Made by a program: the position numbers and the translations under genes. This document shows positions 1-8,954 of a stretch of DNA of 64,000 nucleotides, piece by piece. The DNA is from Gilvirhabdus luticola (GTDB lineage Bacteria; Bacteroidota; Bacteroidia; Flavobacteriales; Flavobacteriaceae). A model generated the notes under the pieces. The model worked only from the letters and a program-made list of their open reading frames with translations. It did no database searches and was not told the origin of the DNA. How positions within the stretch are numbered: the first letter of the stretch is position 1; every line of letters starts with the position of its first letter. Location of the stretch: NCBI RefSeq assembly GCF_032583975.1, contig NZ_JAWHTF010000008.1; one strand, given 5' to 3'.

Positions 1-990
1 TGTAATGACAATTGTCCGAGCGATCCGAATAAGACGGAACCCGGTATTTGCGGTTGCGGAACACCTGATACAGATTCTGATGGTGATGGTACACCTGATT
101 GTAATGACAACTGTCCAAGTGATCCAAATAAAACAGAACTAGGCGATTGTGGTTGTGGCATAGCAGATACAGATGCAGATAGCGACGGTACACCAGATTG
201 TAATGACAATTGTCCGAGCGATCCGAATAAGACGGAACCCGGTATTTGCGGTTGCGGAACACCTGATACAGATTCAGATGGTGATGGTACACCAGATTGT
301 AATGATAATTGTCCAAGTGATCCAAACAAGACCGAACTAGGAGACTGTGGTTGTGGCGTAGCAGATACAGATTCAGATGGAGATGGCACTCCTGATTGTA
401 ATGATAATTGTCCATCAGATCCAAACAAGACCGAACTAGGAGACTGCGGTTGTGGCGTAGCAGATACAGATTCAGATGGTGATGGTACACCTGATTGTAA
501 TGACAACTGTCCATCAGACCCAAACAAGATCGAACCAGGCGATTGTGGTTGTGGCATAGCAGATACAGATGCAGATAGCGACGGTACACCAGATTGTAAT
601 GACAATTGTCCATCAGATCCAAATAAAACAGAACCAGGAGCTTGTGGTTGTGGCGTAGCAGATACAGATACAGATAGTGATGGCACACCAGACTGTAATG
701 ATAATTGTCCAAGTGATCCAAACAAGACCGAACTAGGAGACTGCGGTTGTGGCGTAGCAGATACAGATTCAGATGGTGATGGTACACCTGATTGTAATGA
801 TAACTGTCCATCAGACCCAAACAAGACAGAACTAGGAGACTGTGGTTGTGGCGTAGCAGATACAGATTCAGATGGAGATGGTACACCAGATTGTAATGAC
901 AACTGTCCATCAGACCCAAACAAGACAGGACTAGGAGACTGTGGTTGTGGCGTAGCAGATACAGATTCAGATGGTGATGGTACACCAGAT
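1..990 (+). repeat. Ten tandem 99-bp intragenic repeats
   Basis: Units begin at 1, 100, 199, 298, 397, 496, 595, 694, 793 and 892 and keep an exact 99-bp period; a diverged unit starts at 991. Each begins CNDNCPSDPNK and ends SDGTPD or GDGTPD. Codon variants fall into classes: units 1 and 3 nearly match, units 2 and 6 share their second halves, and units 4, 5, 8, 9 and 10 are close to each other. This pattern suggests duplication or gene conversion within the array. Confidence 0.95.
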
Positions 991-1419
991 TGTAATGATA
1001 TCTGTCCAGGATTTGACGATTCAGTTGACACAGATTTAGATGGTGTTCCTGATGAATGTGATAATTGTTTTGATATTGTAAATCCTGATCAGAGTGATGA
1101 AGATAATGACGGTATCGGTGATTTATGTGAAAGTTTTGGATTAGAAGACATTGATATAAAAAGTATTAGAGTATTTCCAAATCCGTTTGACAACTCAATT
1201 ACATTGCAGTTGTCAAATAATGTAGTTTTTGAGAGTTTAGAGATATCTATATATAATTTATTGGGGCAACGCATTTTTTCAAATAGATTTGAAAATGTTG
1301 ATAGGATTATTGTAATAAAAGATCTAAATTCAGTTCTTTCTCAACAAGGAACATATATATTAAAAATTAAAAATTTAACTAATGATCAAACTGTAATAAA
1401 ACAGTTAATTAAAAAGTAA
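1..1419 (+). CDS. Secreted TSP3-like repeat protein with T9SS sorting domain (5' end outside window)
   Basis: The reading frame is open from the first base, so only the C-terminal 472 residues are present. Ten 33-residue units, each with four cysteines and an Asp-rich DTDSDGDGTPD stretch, resemble thrombospondin type 3 calcium-binding repeats. Two degenerate TSP3-like segments follow (about residues 331-378). The last 85 residues hold VFPNPFDNSI, the YNLLGQ motif and a basic C-terminus, which is a type A T9SS C-terminal sorting domain. The protein is therefore expected to be exported through the T9SS and attached to or released from the cell surface. Its N-terminal function cannot be judged. 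Family assignment is by motif; calcium binding is inferred. Confidence 0.88.
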   Translation, partial: CNDNCPSDPNKTEPGICGCGTPDTDSDGDGTPDCNDNCPSDPNKTELGDCGCGIADTDADSDGTPDCNDNCPSDPNKTEPGICGCGTPDTDSDGDGTPDCNDNCPSDPNKTELGDCGCGVADTDSDGDGTPDCNDNCPSDPNKTELGDCGCGVADTDSDGDGTPDCNDNCPSDPNKIEPGDCGCGIADTDADSDGTPDCNDNCPSDPNKTEPGACGCGVADTDTDSDGTPDCNDNCPSDPNKTELGDCGCGVADTDSDGDGTPDCNDNCPSDPNKTELGDCGCGVADTDSDGDGTPDCNDNCPSDPNKTGLGDCGCGVADTDSDGDGTPDCNDICPGFDDSVDTDLDGVPDECDNCFDIVNPDQSDEDNDGIGDLCESFGLEDIDIKSIRVFPNPFDNSITLQLSNNVVFESLEISIYNLLGQRIFSNRFENVDRIIVIKDLNSVLSQQGTYILKIKNLTNDQTVIKQLIKK

Positions 1420-1442
1420 ATTCTTATTTATTTCAAACAAAG

Positions 1443-1475
1443 AAACCGCATTATACAAATGCGGTTTTTCTTTTT
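1443..1475. terminator. Bidirectional intrinsic terminator between convergent genes
   Basis: A 10-bp stem (1443-1452 with 1458-1467) and 5-nt loop is followed by a T-run on the plus strand and preceded by an A-rich run. It can therefore serve both the repeat protein on the plus strand and clpC on the minus strand. Confidence 0.85.
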
Positions 1476-1489
1476 AATAAAATATAAAT

Positions 1490-4039
1490 TTATGATTCAG
1501 CAGGTTTTTCTGCCTTTTCAATTTTTATCTTAAGCTTGCTTTCTTTTTTATCTAAATCCATAATAATTTTATCACCTTCATGAACTTTCGAAGTTATTAT
1601 TTCTTCGGCCAAAGCATCTTCGATATACTTTTGTATGGCGCGTTTTAAAGGTCTAGCTCCATATTGTTTATCAAAACCTTTTTCAGCAATAAAATCTTTT
1701 GCACTTTTACTTAATTTAAGAATGTACCCTAGATCGTTTATTCTGGATAATAGTTTTTCTAACTCAATATCAATAATTTTATTGATATGCTCTTTTTCTA
1801 GTACATTAAACACCACTACATCATCAATTCTGTTTAAAAACTCTGGAGCAAAAGATTTTTTAAGTGCATTTTCAATAACACTTCTGGCATTCGCATCTTC
1901 TTGTGCCTTTTGTGACGCAGTACCAAAACCAACACCAGTTCCAAAATCTTGAAGTTTTCTTGATCCAATATTCGAAGTCATGATAATGATAGTATTCCTG
2001 AAATCTATTTTTCTTCCTAAACTATCAGTTAAATAGCCATCATCTAGAACTTGAAGTAGCATATTAAACACATCAGGATGCGCTTTTTCTATCTCATCCA
2101 AAAGAATCACTGCGTAAGGTTTACGTCTTACTTTTTCAGTAAGCTGACCGCCTTCTTCATAACCTACATATCCAGGAGGAGCACCTATTAATCTTGATAT
2201 AGCAAACTTCTCCATGTACTCACTCATATCAACGCGTACCAATGCATCTTCACTATCAAATAATTCACGAGCTAAAACTTTGGCTAACTGCGTTTTACCA
2301 ACTCCTGTTTGGCCTAAAAATATAAATGAACCAATAGGTTTATTTGGGTCTTTAAGACCAGCTCGATTACGTTGAATAGCTTTAACAACTTTTGCAACAG
2401 CCTCATCCTGACCTATAACTTTTCCTTTTATTAATTCCGGTAACTTTGCTAAACGATTGCTTTCAGTTTGAGCAATTTTATTCACAGGTATTCCAGTCAT
2501 CATTGAAACGACATCTGCAACATTATCTTCAGTAACGATTTCTCTGTGTTGTTTTGTTTCCTCTTCCCACTTTTCTTGAGCGATTGATAGTTCTTTTTCA
2601 AGGCGTTTCTCATCATCACGAAGCTTGGCAGCTTCTTCATACTTTTGTTTTCTTACAACCGAATTCTTTGTTTCCTTAACGCCTTCAAGTTGTTTTTCTA
2701 ATTCCAATATTTGTTTAGGAACAGCGATGTTGGTAATATGTACACGAGAACCTGCTTCGTCCAGAGCATCTATAGCTTTATCTGGAAGGAAACGTTCTGT
2801 CATGTACCTATTTGTTAATTTAACACAGGCTTGAATAGCTTCATTTGTGTAATCCACATTGTGGTGATCTTCGTACTTACCTTTTATATTGTTGAGTATT
2901 TCAATAGTTTCTTCAACACTTGTTGGCTCAACAATTACTTTTTGGAAACGTCTTTCTAAAGCTCCATCTTTTTCAATATATTGCCTATATTCATCCAACG
3001 TTGTAGCACCTATACATTGAATTTCTCCTCTAGCTAAAGCAGGTTTGAACATATTTGATGCATCCAAACTTCCTGTAGCGCCTCCAGCACCTACAATGGT
3101 GTGTATTTCATCTATAAACAGAATAACATCATCATTCTTTTCAAGTTCGTTCATAACAGCTTTCATCCGCTCTTCGAATTGTCCCCGATATTTTGTTCCA
3201 GCAACAAGGCTTGCCAAATCTAGTGTAACAACACGTTTGTTGAATAAAATTCGTGAAACCTTTCTTTTAATGATGCGCTCTGCCAAACCTTCTGCAATTG
3301 CAGATTTACCAACACCTGGTTCACCAATAAGTAGTGGATTATTCTTTTTTCTTCTACTTAATATTTGTGAAACTCTTTGAATTTCTTTTTCTCGTCCTAC
3401 AACAGGATCAAGTTTGCCTTCTTCAGCTAGAGCTGTAAGATCTCGTCCAAAATTATCTAAAACAGGAGTTTTTGATTTCTTGTTACTTTTAGTTGTAGAT
3501 TGACTAAAAGGGTTGTCTTTTGATGTTTCTTCAGAAGTATCGTCTTCATCAGAAAATGATTCAGCTTTTGGCGAATCAAGATAATTATCGTCGCTAGTAA
3601 TCATAAGTTTAAATTGTTCTTTTACGTTATCGTAATCAACTTTTAATTTATTTAAAAGTTTTGTAGTTGGGTCGTTTTCATTTCTTAAAATGCACAAAAG
3701 CAAGTGTGCTGTATTTATAGAAGTGCTTTGAAATAATTTCGCTTCTAAAAAAGTTGTTTTTAAAGCTCGTTCTGCTTGTCTAGTCAGGTGTAGATTTTTC
3801 TTTTCGTTTGACAGTTCAGAAACATTTGGATTGGCAGGGCTTAAAATTTCTACTTTTCTTCTTAAATGATTTAAATCAATTTCTAAAGCATTTAATATAT
3901 TAATAGCTTTTCCACTTCCATCACGTAAAAGACCAAGCATTAAGTGTTCAGTGCCAATAAAATCATGGCCTAAACGCAATGCCTCCTCTTTGCTATAAGC
4001 AATCACATCTTTTACTCTTGGTGAAAAATTATCGTCCAT
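1490..4039 (-). CDS. clpC: ATP-dependent Clp protease ATP-binding subunit ClpC
   Basis: This is a Hsp100 unfoldase that feeds substrates to ClpP in the cytoplasm. In order it has a double Clp-N repeat (residues 1-150), an acidic and Ser-rich linker (150-195), a first AAA domain with Walker A GEPGVGKS (239-246) and Walker B VILFIDEIH (305-313), a UVR-type coiled coil (about 465-490), and a second AAA domain with GQTGVGKT (576-583). A VGF tripeptide after the second Walker B region fits the ClpP-contact loop. The 849-aa length is normal for ClpC and the UVR segment separates it from ClpB. It is divergent from gyrA and convergent with the repeat protein. Confidence 0.95.
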   Translation of the reverse strand: MDDNFSPRVKDVIAYSKEEALRLGHDFIGTEHLMLGLLRDGSGKAINILNALEIDLNHLRRKVEILSPANPNVSELSNEKKNLHLTRQAERALKTTFLEAKLFQSTSINTAHLLLCILRNENDPTTKLLNKLKVDYDNVKEQFKLMITSDDNYLDSPKAESFSDEDDTSEETSKDNPFSQSTTKSNKKSKTPVLDNFGRDLTALAEEGKLDPVVGREKEIQRVSQILSRRKKNNPLLIGEPGVGKSAIAEGLAERIIKRKVSRILFNKRVVTLDLASLVAGTKYRGQFEERMKAVMNELEKNDDVILFIDEIHTIVGAGGATGSLDASNMFKPALARGEIQCIGATTLDEYRQYIEKDGALERRFQKVIVEPTSVEETIEILNNIKGKYEDHHNVDYTNEAIQACVKLTNRYMTERFLPDKAIDALDEAGSRVHITNIAVPKQILELEKQLEGVKETKNSVVRKQKYEEAAKLRDDEKRLEKELSIAQEKWEEETKQHREIVTEDNVADVVSMMTGIPVNKIAQTESNRLAKLPELIKGKVIGQDEAVAKVVKAIQRNRAGLKDPNKPIGSFIFLGQTGVGKTQLAKVLARELFDSEDALVRVDMSEYMEKFAISRLIGAPPGYVGYEEGGQLTEKVRRKPYAVILLDEIEKAHPDVFNMLLQVLDDGYLTDSLGRKIDFRNTIIIMTSNIGSRKLQDFGTGVGFGTASQKAQEDANARSVIENALKKSFAPEFLNRIDDVVVFNVLEKEHINKIIDIELEKLLSRINDLGYILKLSKSAKDFIAEKGFDKQYGARPLKRAIQKYIEDALAEEIITSKVHEGDKIIMDLDKKESKLKIKIEKAEKPAES

Positions 4040-4252
4040 AAACTTTCCTCTTTCTGCATTAAAAATACTAAAACATATTTATTAATGGCAAAAACTATAC
4101 CTTAAATTAATATTAACTGGACTAATTGACAAAAAAAGGCGACTAAATCAAAATATTTTCGTTCATATTTATTAACCAATAAACCGCTTTAAATTGTTAA
4201 TAAAAAACAGAAAAAACAAGCTATTATGCCTTACTATAACTTATGAAATAAT

Positions 4253-4260
4253 TATATTAG
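4253..4260 (+). promoter_or_regulatory. Possible gyrA promoter -7 box (TATATTAG)
   Basis: TATATTAG differs by one base from the Bacteroidetes TAnnTTTG consensus and lies 38 bp ahead of the gyrA ATG. I see no clear TTG -33 box. Tentative. Confidence 0.3.
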
Positions 4261-4298
4261 CACGATTTAAAAAATTGTAAAAAAACTAATAAATAATT

Positions 4299-6863
4299 AT
4301 GGCAGAAGGAGAAAAACTGATACCAATTAATATAGAAGATGAGATGAAATCGGCTTACATTGATTATTCAATGTCGGTCATAGTGTCACGTGCTTTGCCA
4401 GATGTAAGAGATGGTTTAAAACCAGTGCATAGAAGAGTTCTTTATGGAATGCATGAGTTAGGTGTAAGGTCTAATACTGCACATAAAAAATCTGCAAGAA
4501 TTGTTGGAGAAGTTTTAGGTAAATATCATCCTCATGGTGATACGTCGGTATACGATACTATGGTGCGTATGGCTCAAGAATGGAGTTTGCGATATATGCT
4601 TGTTGATGGCCAAGGTAACTTTGGATCAATTGATGGAGATAGTCCTGCTGCAATGCGTTATACCGAAGCGCGTATGCGCAAGATTTCAGAAGACATGTTG
4701 GCAGATATAGATAAAGAAACGGTTGATCATAAATTAAATTTTGATGACACGCTTCAAGAGCCTACAGTTCTGCCAACAAGAATACCCGGTTTACTAGTTA
4801 ATGGAGCATCTGGTATTGCAGTTGGTATGGCAACAAACATGCCTCCACATAATTTGAGTGAAGTTGTTGATGGTACTGTTGCGTATATCGATAACCCAAA
4901 TATTGAGATTGATGAATTAATAACACATATAAAAGCACCAGATTTTCCTACAGGAGGAACCATCTACGGTTATGATGGTGTTAGAGAAGCTTTCCATACC
5001 GGTAGAGGACGTATTGTTATTAGAGCAAAAGCTATTATTGAAGAAGTTGATGGAAGAGAGTCCATTATTGTAACCGAAATACCTTATCAAGTAAATAAGG
5101 CAGACATGATTAAGAAAACTGCCGATTTGGTTAATGATAAAAAATTAGATGGCATTTCTACTATTCGTGATGAATCAGATAGAAATGGTATGCGTGTTGT
5201 TTATGTGTTGAAGCGTGATGCCATTCCTAATATAGTTTTAAACAAGTTGTATAAATATACAGCATTACAATCGTCTTTTAGTGTAAATAATATTGCATTA
5301 GTAAAAGGCAGACCTCAATTATTAAATTTAAAAGAGCTAATACATCATTTTGTAGAGCATAGACATGATGTTGTTGTAAGACGTACTGCGTATGAATTAC
5401 GCAAAGCCGAAGAAAGAGCGCATATTTTAGAAGGTTTGATTATTGCTTCAGATAATATTGATGAAGTAATTGCATTAATAAGAGCATCTTCAAATGCGGA
5501 CGAGGCAAGAATGAAGTTAGTCGAACGTTTTGAGCTGTCTGAAATACAAGCTAAAGCCATTGTAGAAATGCGTTTAAGACAGCTTACAGGTTTAGAACAA
5601 GACAAGTTACGTTCTGAATATGATGATTTAATGAAAACCATTGAAGATTTAAAAGATATTCTTGATAAAAAAGACCGTAGGATGAGTATTATCAAAGAAG
5701 AGCTTTTAGTGGTTAAAGAAAAATATGGAGATGAACGTCGCTCAATTATTGAATATGCAGGTGGAGATTTAAGTATAGAAGATATGATCCCTAACGAAAA
5801 GGTTGTTATTACCATTTCGCATGCAGGATATATCAAACGAACCTCTCTTACAGAATATAAAACACAGAATAGAGGTGGAGTAGGACAAAAAGCTTCAACG
5901 ACCAGAAATGAAGATTTTCTTGAGCATTTATTTGTTGGCACAAACCATCAATATATGCTCTTCTTTACTCAAAAAGGAAAATGTTTCTGGATGCGTGTTT
6001 ATGAAATCCCAGAAGGAAGTAAAACATCTAAAGGACGTGCGATTCAAAATTTAATAAATATTGAGCAAGATGATAAGGTAATGGCCTTTATTTGTACTCA
6101 AGATTTAAAAGATGAAGATTATATTAATAGTCATTATGTGATAATGGCAACGAAAAATGGTCAAGTTAAAAAAACGTCATTGGAGCAATATTCTCGCCCT
6201 AGAACAAACGGTATTAATGCAATTACCATTAAAGAAGATGATGTACTTTTAGAAGCTAAATTAACAACAGGAACAAGTCAAGTAATGCTAGCATTAAAGT
6301 CTGGCAAAGCCATTCGTTTTGAGGAAGCGAAAACAAGACCTATGGGCAGAGGCGCTTCCGGTGTTAGAGGAATTAAATTAGCCAATGCTAAAGATGAGGT
6401 AATAGGTATGGTTACAATAGAAAATCCACAAGAAGAAACAGTATTAGTGGTTTCTGAAAACGGATATGGCAAACGTACTTATATTGATGATCCTGAAGAT
6501 GGTGAAGCCGTTTATAGAATTACAAATCGTGGTGGAAAAGGAGTAAAAACTATTTCTATTACAGAAAAAACTGGTAATTTAGTAGCCATTAAAACTGTAA
6601 CTGATAGCGATGATTTGATGATTATTAATAAATCTGGTATAGCAATTAGAATGGCTGTTAAAGATTTAAGGGTCATGGGTAGAGCCACGCAAGGCGTAAA
6701 ACTCATCAATTTAAAAAATTCAGATTCTATAGCTGCTGTTGCTAAAGTAATGCACGAAGACGATGAAGTTGATGACATAGAAGATGTCGATAATATCACT
6801 TCAGAAAAAGAAGATGGCACAACTCTTGATATGAGTCAAGAAGAAAACAATAACAACGAATAA
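4299..6863 (+). CDS. gyrA: DNA gyrase subunit A
   Basis: This is the breakage-reunion subunit of the type II topoisomerase that introduces negative supercoils, working as an A2B2 tetramer with GyrB. The winged-helix/tower core has KPVHRRVLYGM and the catalytic tyrosine Tyr121 in AAMRYTEARM. C-terminal beta-pinwheel repeats and the GyrA-box-like QNRGGVGQK follow, and an acidic tail of about 40 residues closes the protein. The quinolone-determining stretch reads HPHGDTSVYDT, with Thr where E. coli has Ser83 and the Asp87 equivalent kept, so no classic resistance substitution is seen. At 854 aa it is typical of Flavobacteria. The next gene starts 17 bp downstream, probably in the same operon. 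Confidence 0.97.
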   Translation: MAEGEKLIPINIEDEMKSAYIDYSMSVIVSRALPDVRDGLKPVHRRVLYGMHELGVRSNTAHKKSARIVGEVLGKYHPHGDTSVYDTMVRMAQEWSLRYMLVDGQGNFGSIDGDSPAAMRYTEARMRKISEDMLADIDKETVDHKLNFDDTLQEPTVLPTRIPGLLVNGASGIAVGMATNMPPHNLSEVVDGTVAYIDNPNIEIDELITHIKAPDFPTGGTIYGYDGVREAFHTGRGRIVIRAKAIIEEVDGRESIIVTEIPYQVNKADMIKKTADLVNDKKLDGISTIRDESDRNGMRVVYVLKRDAIPNIVLNKLYKYTALQSSFSVNNIALVKGRPQLLNLKELIHHFVEHRHDVVVRRTAYELRKAEERAHILEGLIIASDNIDEVIALIRASSNADEARMKLVERFELSEIQAKAIVEMRLRQLTGLEQDKLRSEYDDLMKTIEDLKDILDKKDRRMSIIKEELLVVKEKYGDERRSIIEYAGGDLSIEDMIPNEKVVITISHAGYIKRTSLTEYKTQNRGGVGQKASTTRNEDFLEHLFVGTNHQYMLFFTQKGKCFWMRVYEIPEGSKTSKGRAIQNLINIEQDDKVMAFICTQDLKDEDYINSHYVIMATKNGQVKKTSLEQYSRPRTNGINAITIKEDDVLLEAKLTTGTSQVMLALKSGKAIRFEEAKTRPMGRGASGVRGIKLANAKDEVIGMVTIENPQEETVLVVSENGYGKRTYIDDPEDGEAVYRITNRGGKGVKTISITEKTGNLVAIKTVTDSDDLMIINKSGIAIRMAVKDLRVMGRATQGVKLINLKNSDSIAAVAKVMHEDDEVDDIEDVDNITSEKEDGTTLDMSQEENNNNE

Positions 6864-6880
6864 ATTAAAGATTAAACAGA

Positions 6881-8134
6881 ATGAAAAAACAATTTTTAGT
6901 AGCATTTGCTATATTGATATCTACAATTTCTTTTGCCCAAAAGAAAGAATTGAAAGCAGCAGAAAAAGCTATAAAGGGAAATAACTTTGCCGAGGCTAAA
7001 GCAGCATTAAGTTCGGTTTCACCAATGTTATCGTCTCTAGACGCTAAAACCAAAGACAATTATTATTTTCTTAATGCTAAAGCATTGTTTGCTAATGGAG
7101 CAGGTAGTAATGATGATATAAACCTGGCTTTAGAAAGTTTGGGTAATATTGGTAATCAAAATTCACCTGAAGTTGGAGAATTGAAACAAGAAATGGTAAA
7201 TTCATTTTTAACCAAAGGGAATGAGTATTATGAAAAGAATGATTATTCATCCGCCTCGCACAGTTTTGAGCAAGCCTATAGAGCCTCAACTAGAGACACA
7301 CTTTATCTTTATTATGCAGCATCAACCGCAGTAAGTGTACAGGATTATGATCGTTCTCTAAAATTATATAATGAGCTTAAAGATTTAGGTTTTACAGGAA
7401 TTGAAACAGAATATGTGGCTACCAACAAAGAAAATGGCGAAGAAGAAGCTTTTCAAAGTGCGAGTTTAAGAGATCTTTCTGTAAAGGCAGGTACTCATAT
7501 TAATCCTAAAGCAAATAAGACAGAATCTAAACGTGCTGAAATTGTGAAAAACATTGCATTAATTCATGTAAGCAATGGTGAAAATGAAATGGCTTTAGAA
7601 GCTATGGATGATGCAAGAAAAGAAAACCCAGATGATATCAATTTATTGTTGTCCGAAGCAAATATCCATTATAGAATGGGTAATAATGAAGAATTTAGAA
7701 ATCTTTTACAATTAGCTACTCAAAAAGACCCAAACAACCCAGAATTACAATATAATTTAGGAGTTATCGCTGCAGAATCTGGAGATAAAGAAAGTGCTAA
7801 AAAATATTATAAAAAATCTATTGAATTAGACCCTAATTATATTAATGCACAAATTAACATGGCTGCTTTAATCTTATCTGAAGAAGAAGCTTTAATTGAA
7901 GAAATGAATGGTTTAGGTAGTTCAGCTGCTGATGATAGAAGATATGATGAGTTAAGAGAAGAAAGAAAAGTTTTATACCAGAATGCAATACCTTATCTTG
8001 AATCTGCTTTAGAGATTGAATCTGATAATATACAAGCCGCTAAAACACTTATGAACATTTATAGTGTAACAGGTGATGATGCTAAATTTAAGGCACTTAA
8101 GGCTAAAGTTGAAGTTCTTGAAAGTGGAAACTAA
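6881..8134 (+). CDS. Periplasmic tetratricopeptide-repeat protein
   Basis: A cleavable signal peptide (about residues 1-20, ending SFAQ) is followed by several TPR motifs, clearest at about 100-140 and 270-325 (for example GDKESAKKYYKKSIELDPNY). TPR proteins act as scaffolds; the partner is not evident. It follows gyrA by 17 bp and ends at a strong terminator, so gyrA and this gene probably form a two-gene transcript. Proteins of this kind downstream of gyrA are common in Flavobacteria, but I know of no assigned function. Confidence 0.85.
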   Translation: MKKQFLVAFAILISTISFAQKKELKAAEKAIKGNNFAEAKAALSSVSPMLSSLDAKTKDNYYFLNAKALFANGAGSNDDINLALESLGNIGNQNSPEVGELKQEMVNSFLTKGNEYYEKNDYSSASHSFEQAYRASTRDTLYLYYAASTAVSVQDYDRSLKLYNELKDLGFTGIETEYVATNKENGEEEAFQSASLRDLSVKAGTHINPKANKTESKRAEIVKNIALIHVSNGENEMALEAMDDARKENPDDINLLLSEANIHYRMGNNEEFRNLLQLATQKDPNNPELQYNLGVIAAESGDKESAKKYYKKSIELDPNYINAQINMAALILSEEEALIEEMNGLGSSAADDRRYDELREERKVLYQNAIPYLESALEIESDNIQAAKTLMNIYSVTGDDAKFKALKAKVEVLESGN

Positions 8135-8152
8135 TTAAAATTATTTAATCAT

Positions 8153-8186
8153 AAAAAAAGACCTCTAATTTAGTGGTCTTTTTTTA
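8153..8186. terminator. Bidirectional terminator
   Basis: An A-run plus GACC pairs with GGTC plus a T-run (arms about 8153-8163 and 8175-8185, with one internal mismatch). It sits between two convergent genes and abuts the stop codon of the minus-strand NlpC/P60 gene. Confidence 0.8.
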
Positions 8187-8954
8187 TATAATCTTTTTTA
8201 TAACTCTTAATTTATGAGTATGAATGTTCTTTTCTACATTATAAATACCAGAATGGTCCAACCTATCAATTCTAACTTTACCATGGGCGTGAATAATATA
8301 ATTGTCTTTTAGAATAATGCCAACATGAATTATATTACCTTCGTCATTATCAAAAAAAGCTAAATCACCAGGTTCACTTTCTTCTATAAAACTTAATGCC
8401 TCACCTTGTGCAGCTTGTTGTGAAGCATCTCGAAGTAATTTATAACCATTTATTTTGTAAACCATTTGAGTAAATCCGGAACAATCAATCCCAAGTGGTG
8501 ATTTTCCACCCCAAAGATATGGAGCATTCAAAAATAAAAAAGCAGTGTTTATAAGATTCAATTTATCCTGAATACCATGTAATGAATTACCGTCATAACT
8601 ATGTTCAAAAATTTGTAATCCATTTAATGAAGCACCAAGTGTAATCAAAATCAATTCTTGATTCTTACTTTGAACATATTCAATCAAATCATAGGAATAA
8701 CTAGAGTTTGTTTCATCCAGATAATTATATTGGTCTTTCGAAATTTCAATGAATTGTTTTTTGTCTACCCAACCTTCGTAGCCATCAAAAGCTACTCTAA
8801 TTTTACACCAAAGTTTTCGCTTTTCAATAATTTTAAAATGCTCGCCATAAAGTAATTGTGAAACAAGTTCACTTTTGTCAGACGGTTCAAAACGAATTGG
8901 AACAATACTTAAATTACAGATTCCGTATTGCATTAAAATTTTAGTTACGTTCAA
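8184..8954 (-). CDS. NlpC/P60 family cell-wall hydrolase with SH3 domain
   Basis: This is a C40 cysteine peptidase, expected to cut peptidoglycan stem peptides. A bacterial SH3 segment at about residues 15-75 is followed by the NlpC/P60 domain at about 130-256. The catalytic Cys is in GIDCSGFTQMVY, the His in IIHVGIIL, and the third polar residue in HAHGK. The 256-aa length and SH3-plus-C40 layout match DppVI/YkfC-like gamma-D-glutamyl-L-diamino acid endopeptidases. No signal peptide is seen, so cytosolic muropeptide recycling is possible. Its start lies inside the end of the thiolase gene (14-bp overlap), which implies translational coupling. Confidence 0.9.
   Translation of the reverse strand: MNVTKILMQYGICNLSIVPIRFEPSDKSELVSQLLYGEHFKIIEKRKLWCKIRVAFDGYEGWVDKKQFIEISKDQYNYLDETNSSYSYDLIEYVQSKNQELILITLGASLNGLQIFEHSYDGNSLHGIQDKLNLINTAFLFLNAPYLWGGKSPLGIDCSGFTQMVYKINGYKLLRDASQQAAQGEALSFIEESEPGDLAFFDNDEGNIIHVGIILKDNYIIHAHGKVRIDRLDHSGIYNVEKNIHTHKLRVIKKII

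Noticed and set aside
1..990. CRISPR-like array
   Set aside because: The 99-bp repeats have no unique spacers, keep an open reading frame and encode Asp/Cys-rich protein units.
4475..4620. Quinolone-resistance change in gyrA
   Set aside because: Thr at the Ser83 position and the conserved Asp87 equivalent are ordinary variation; no Leu, Phe or Trp substitution is present.
5345..5941. 198-codon minus-strand frame inside gyrA
   Set aside because: It is antisense to a strongly conserved region of gyrA, with no start context or recognisable domain.
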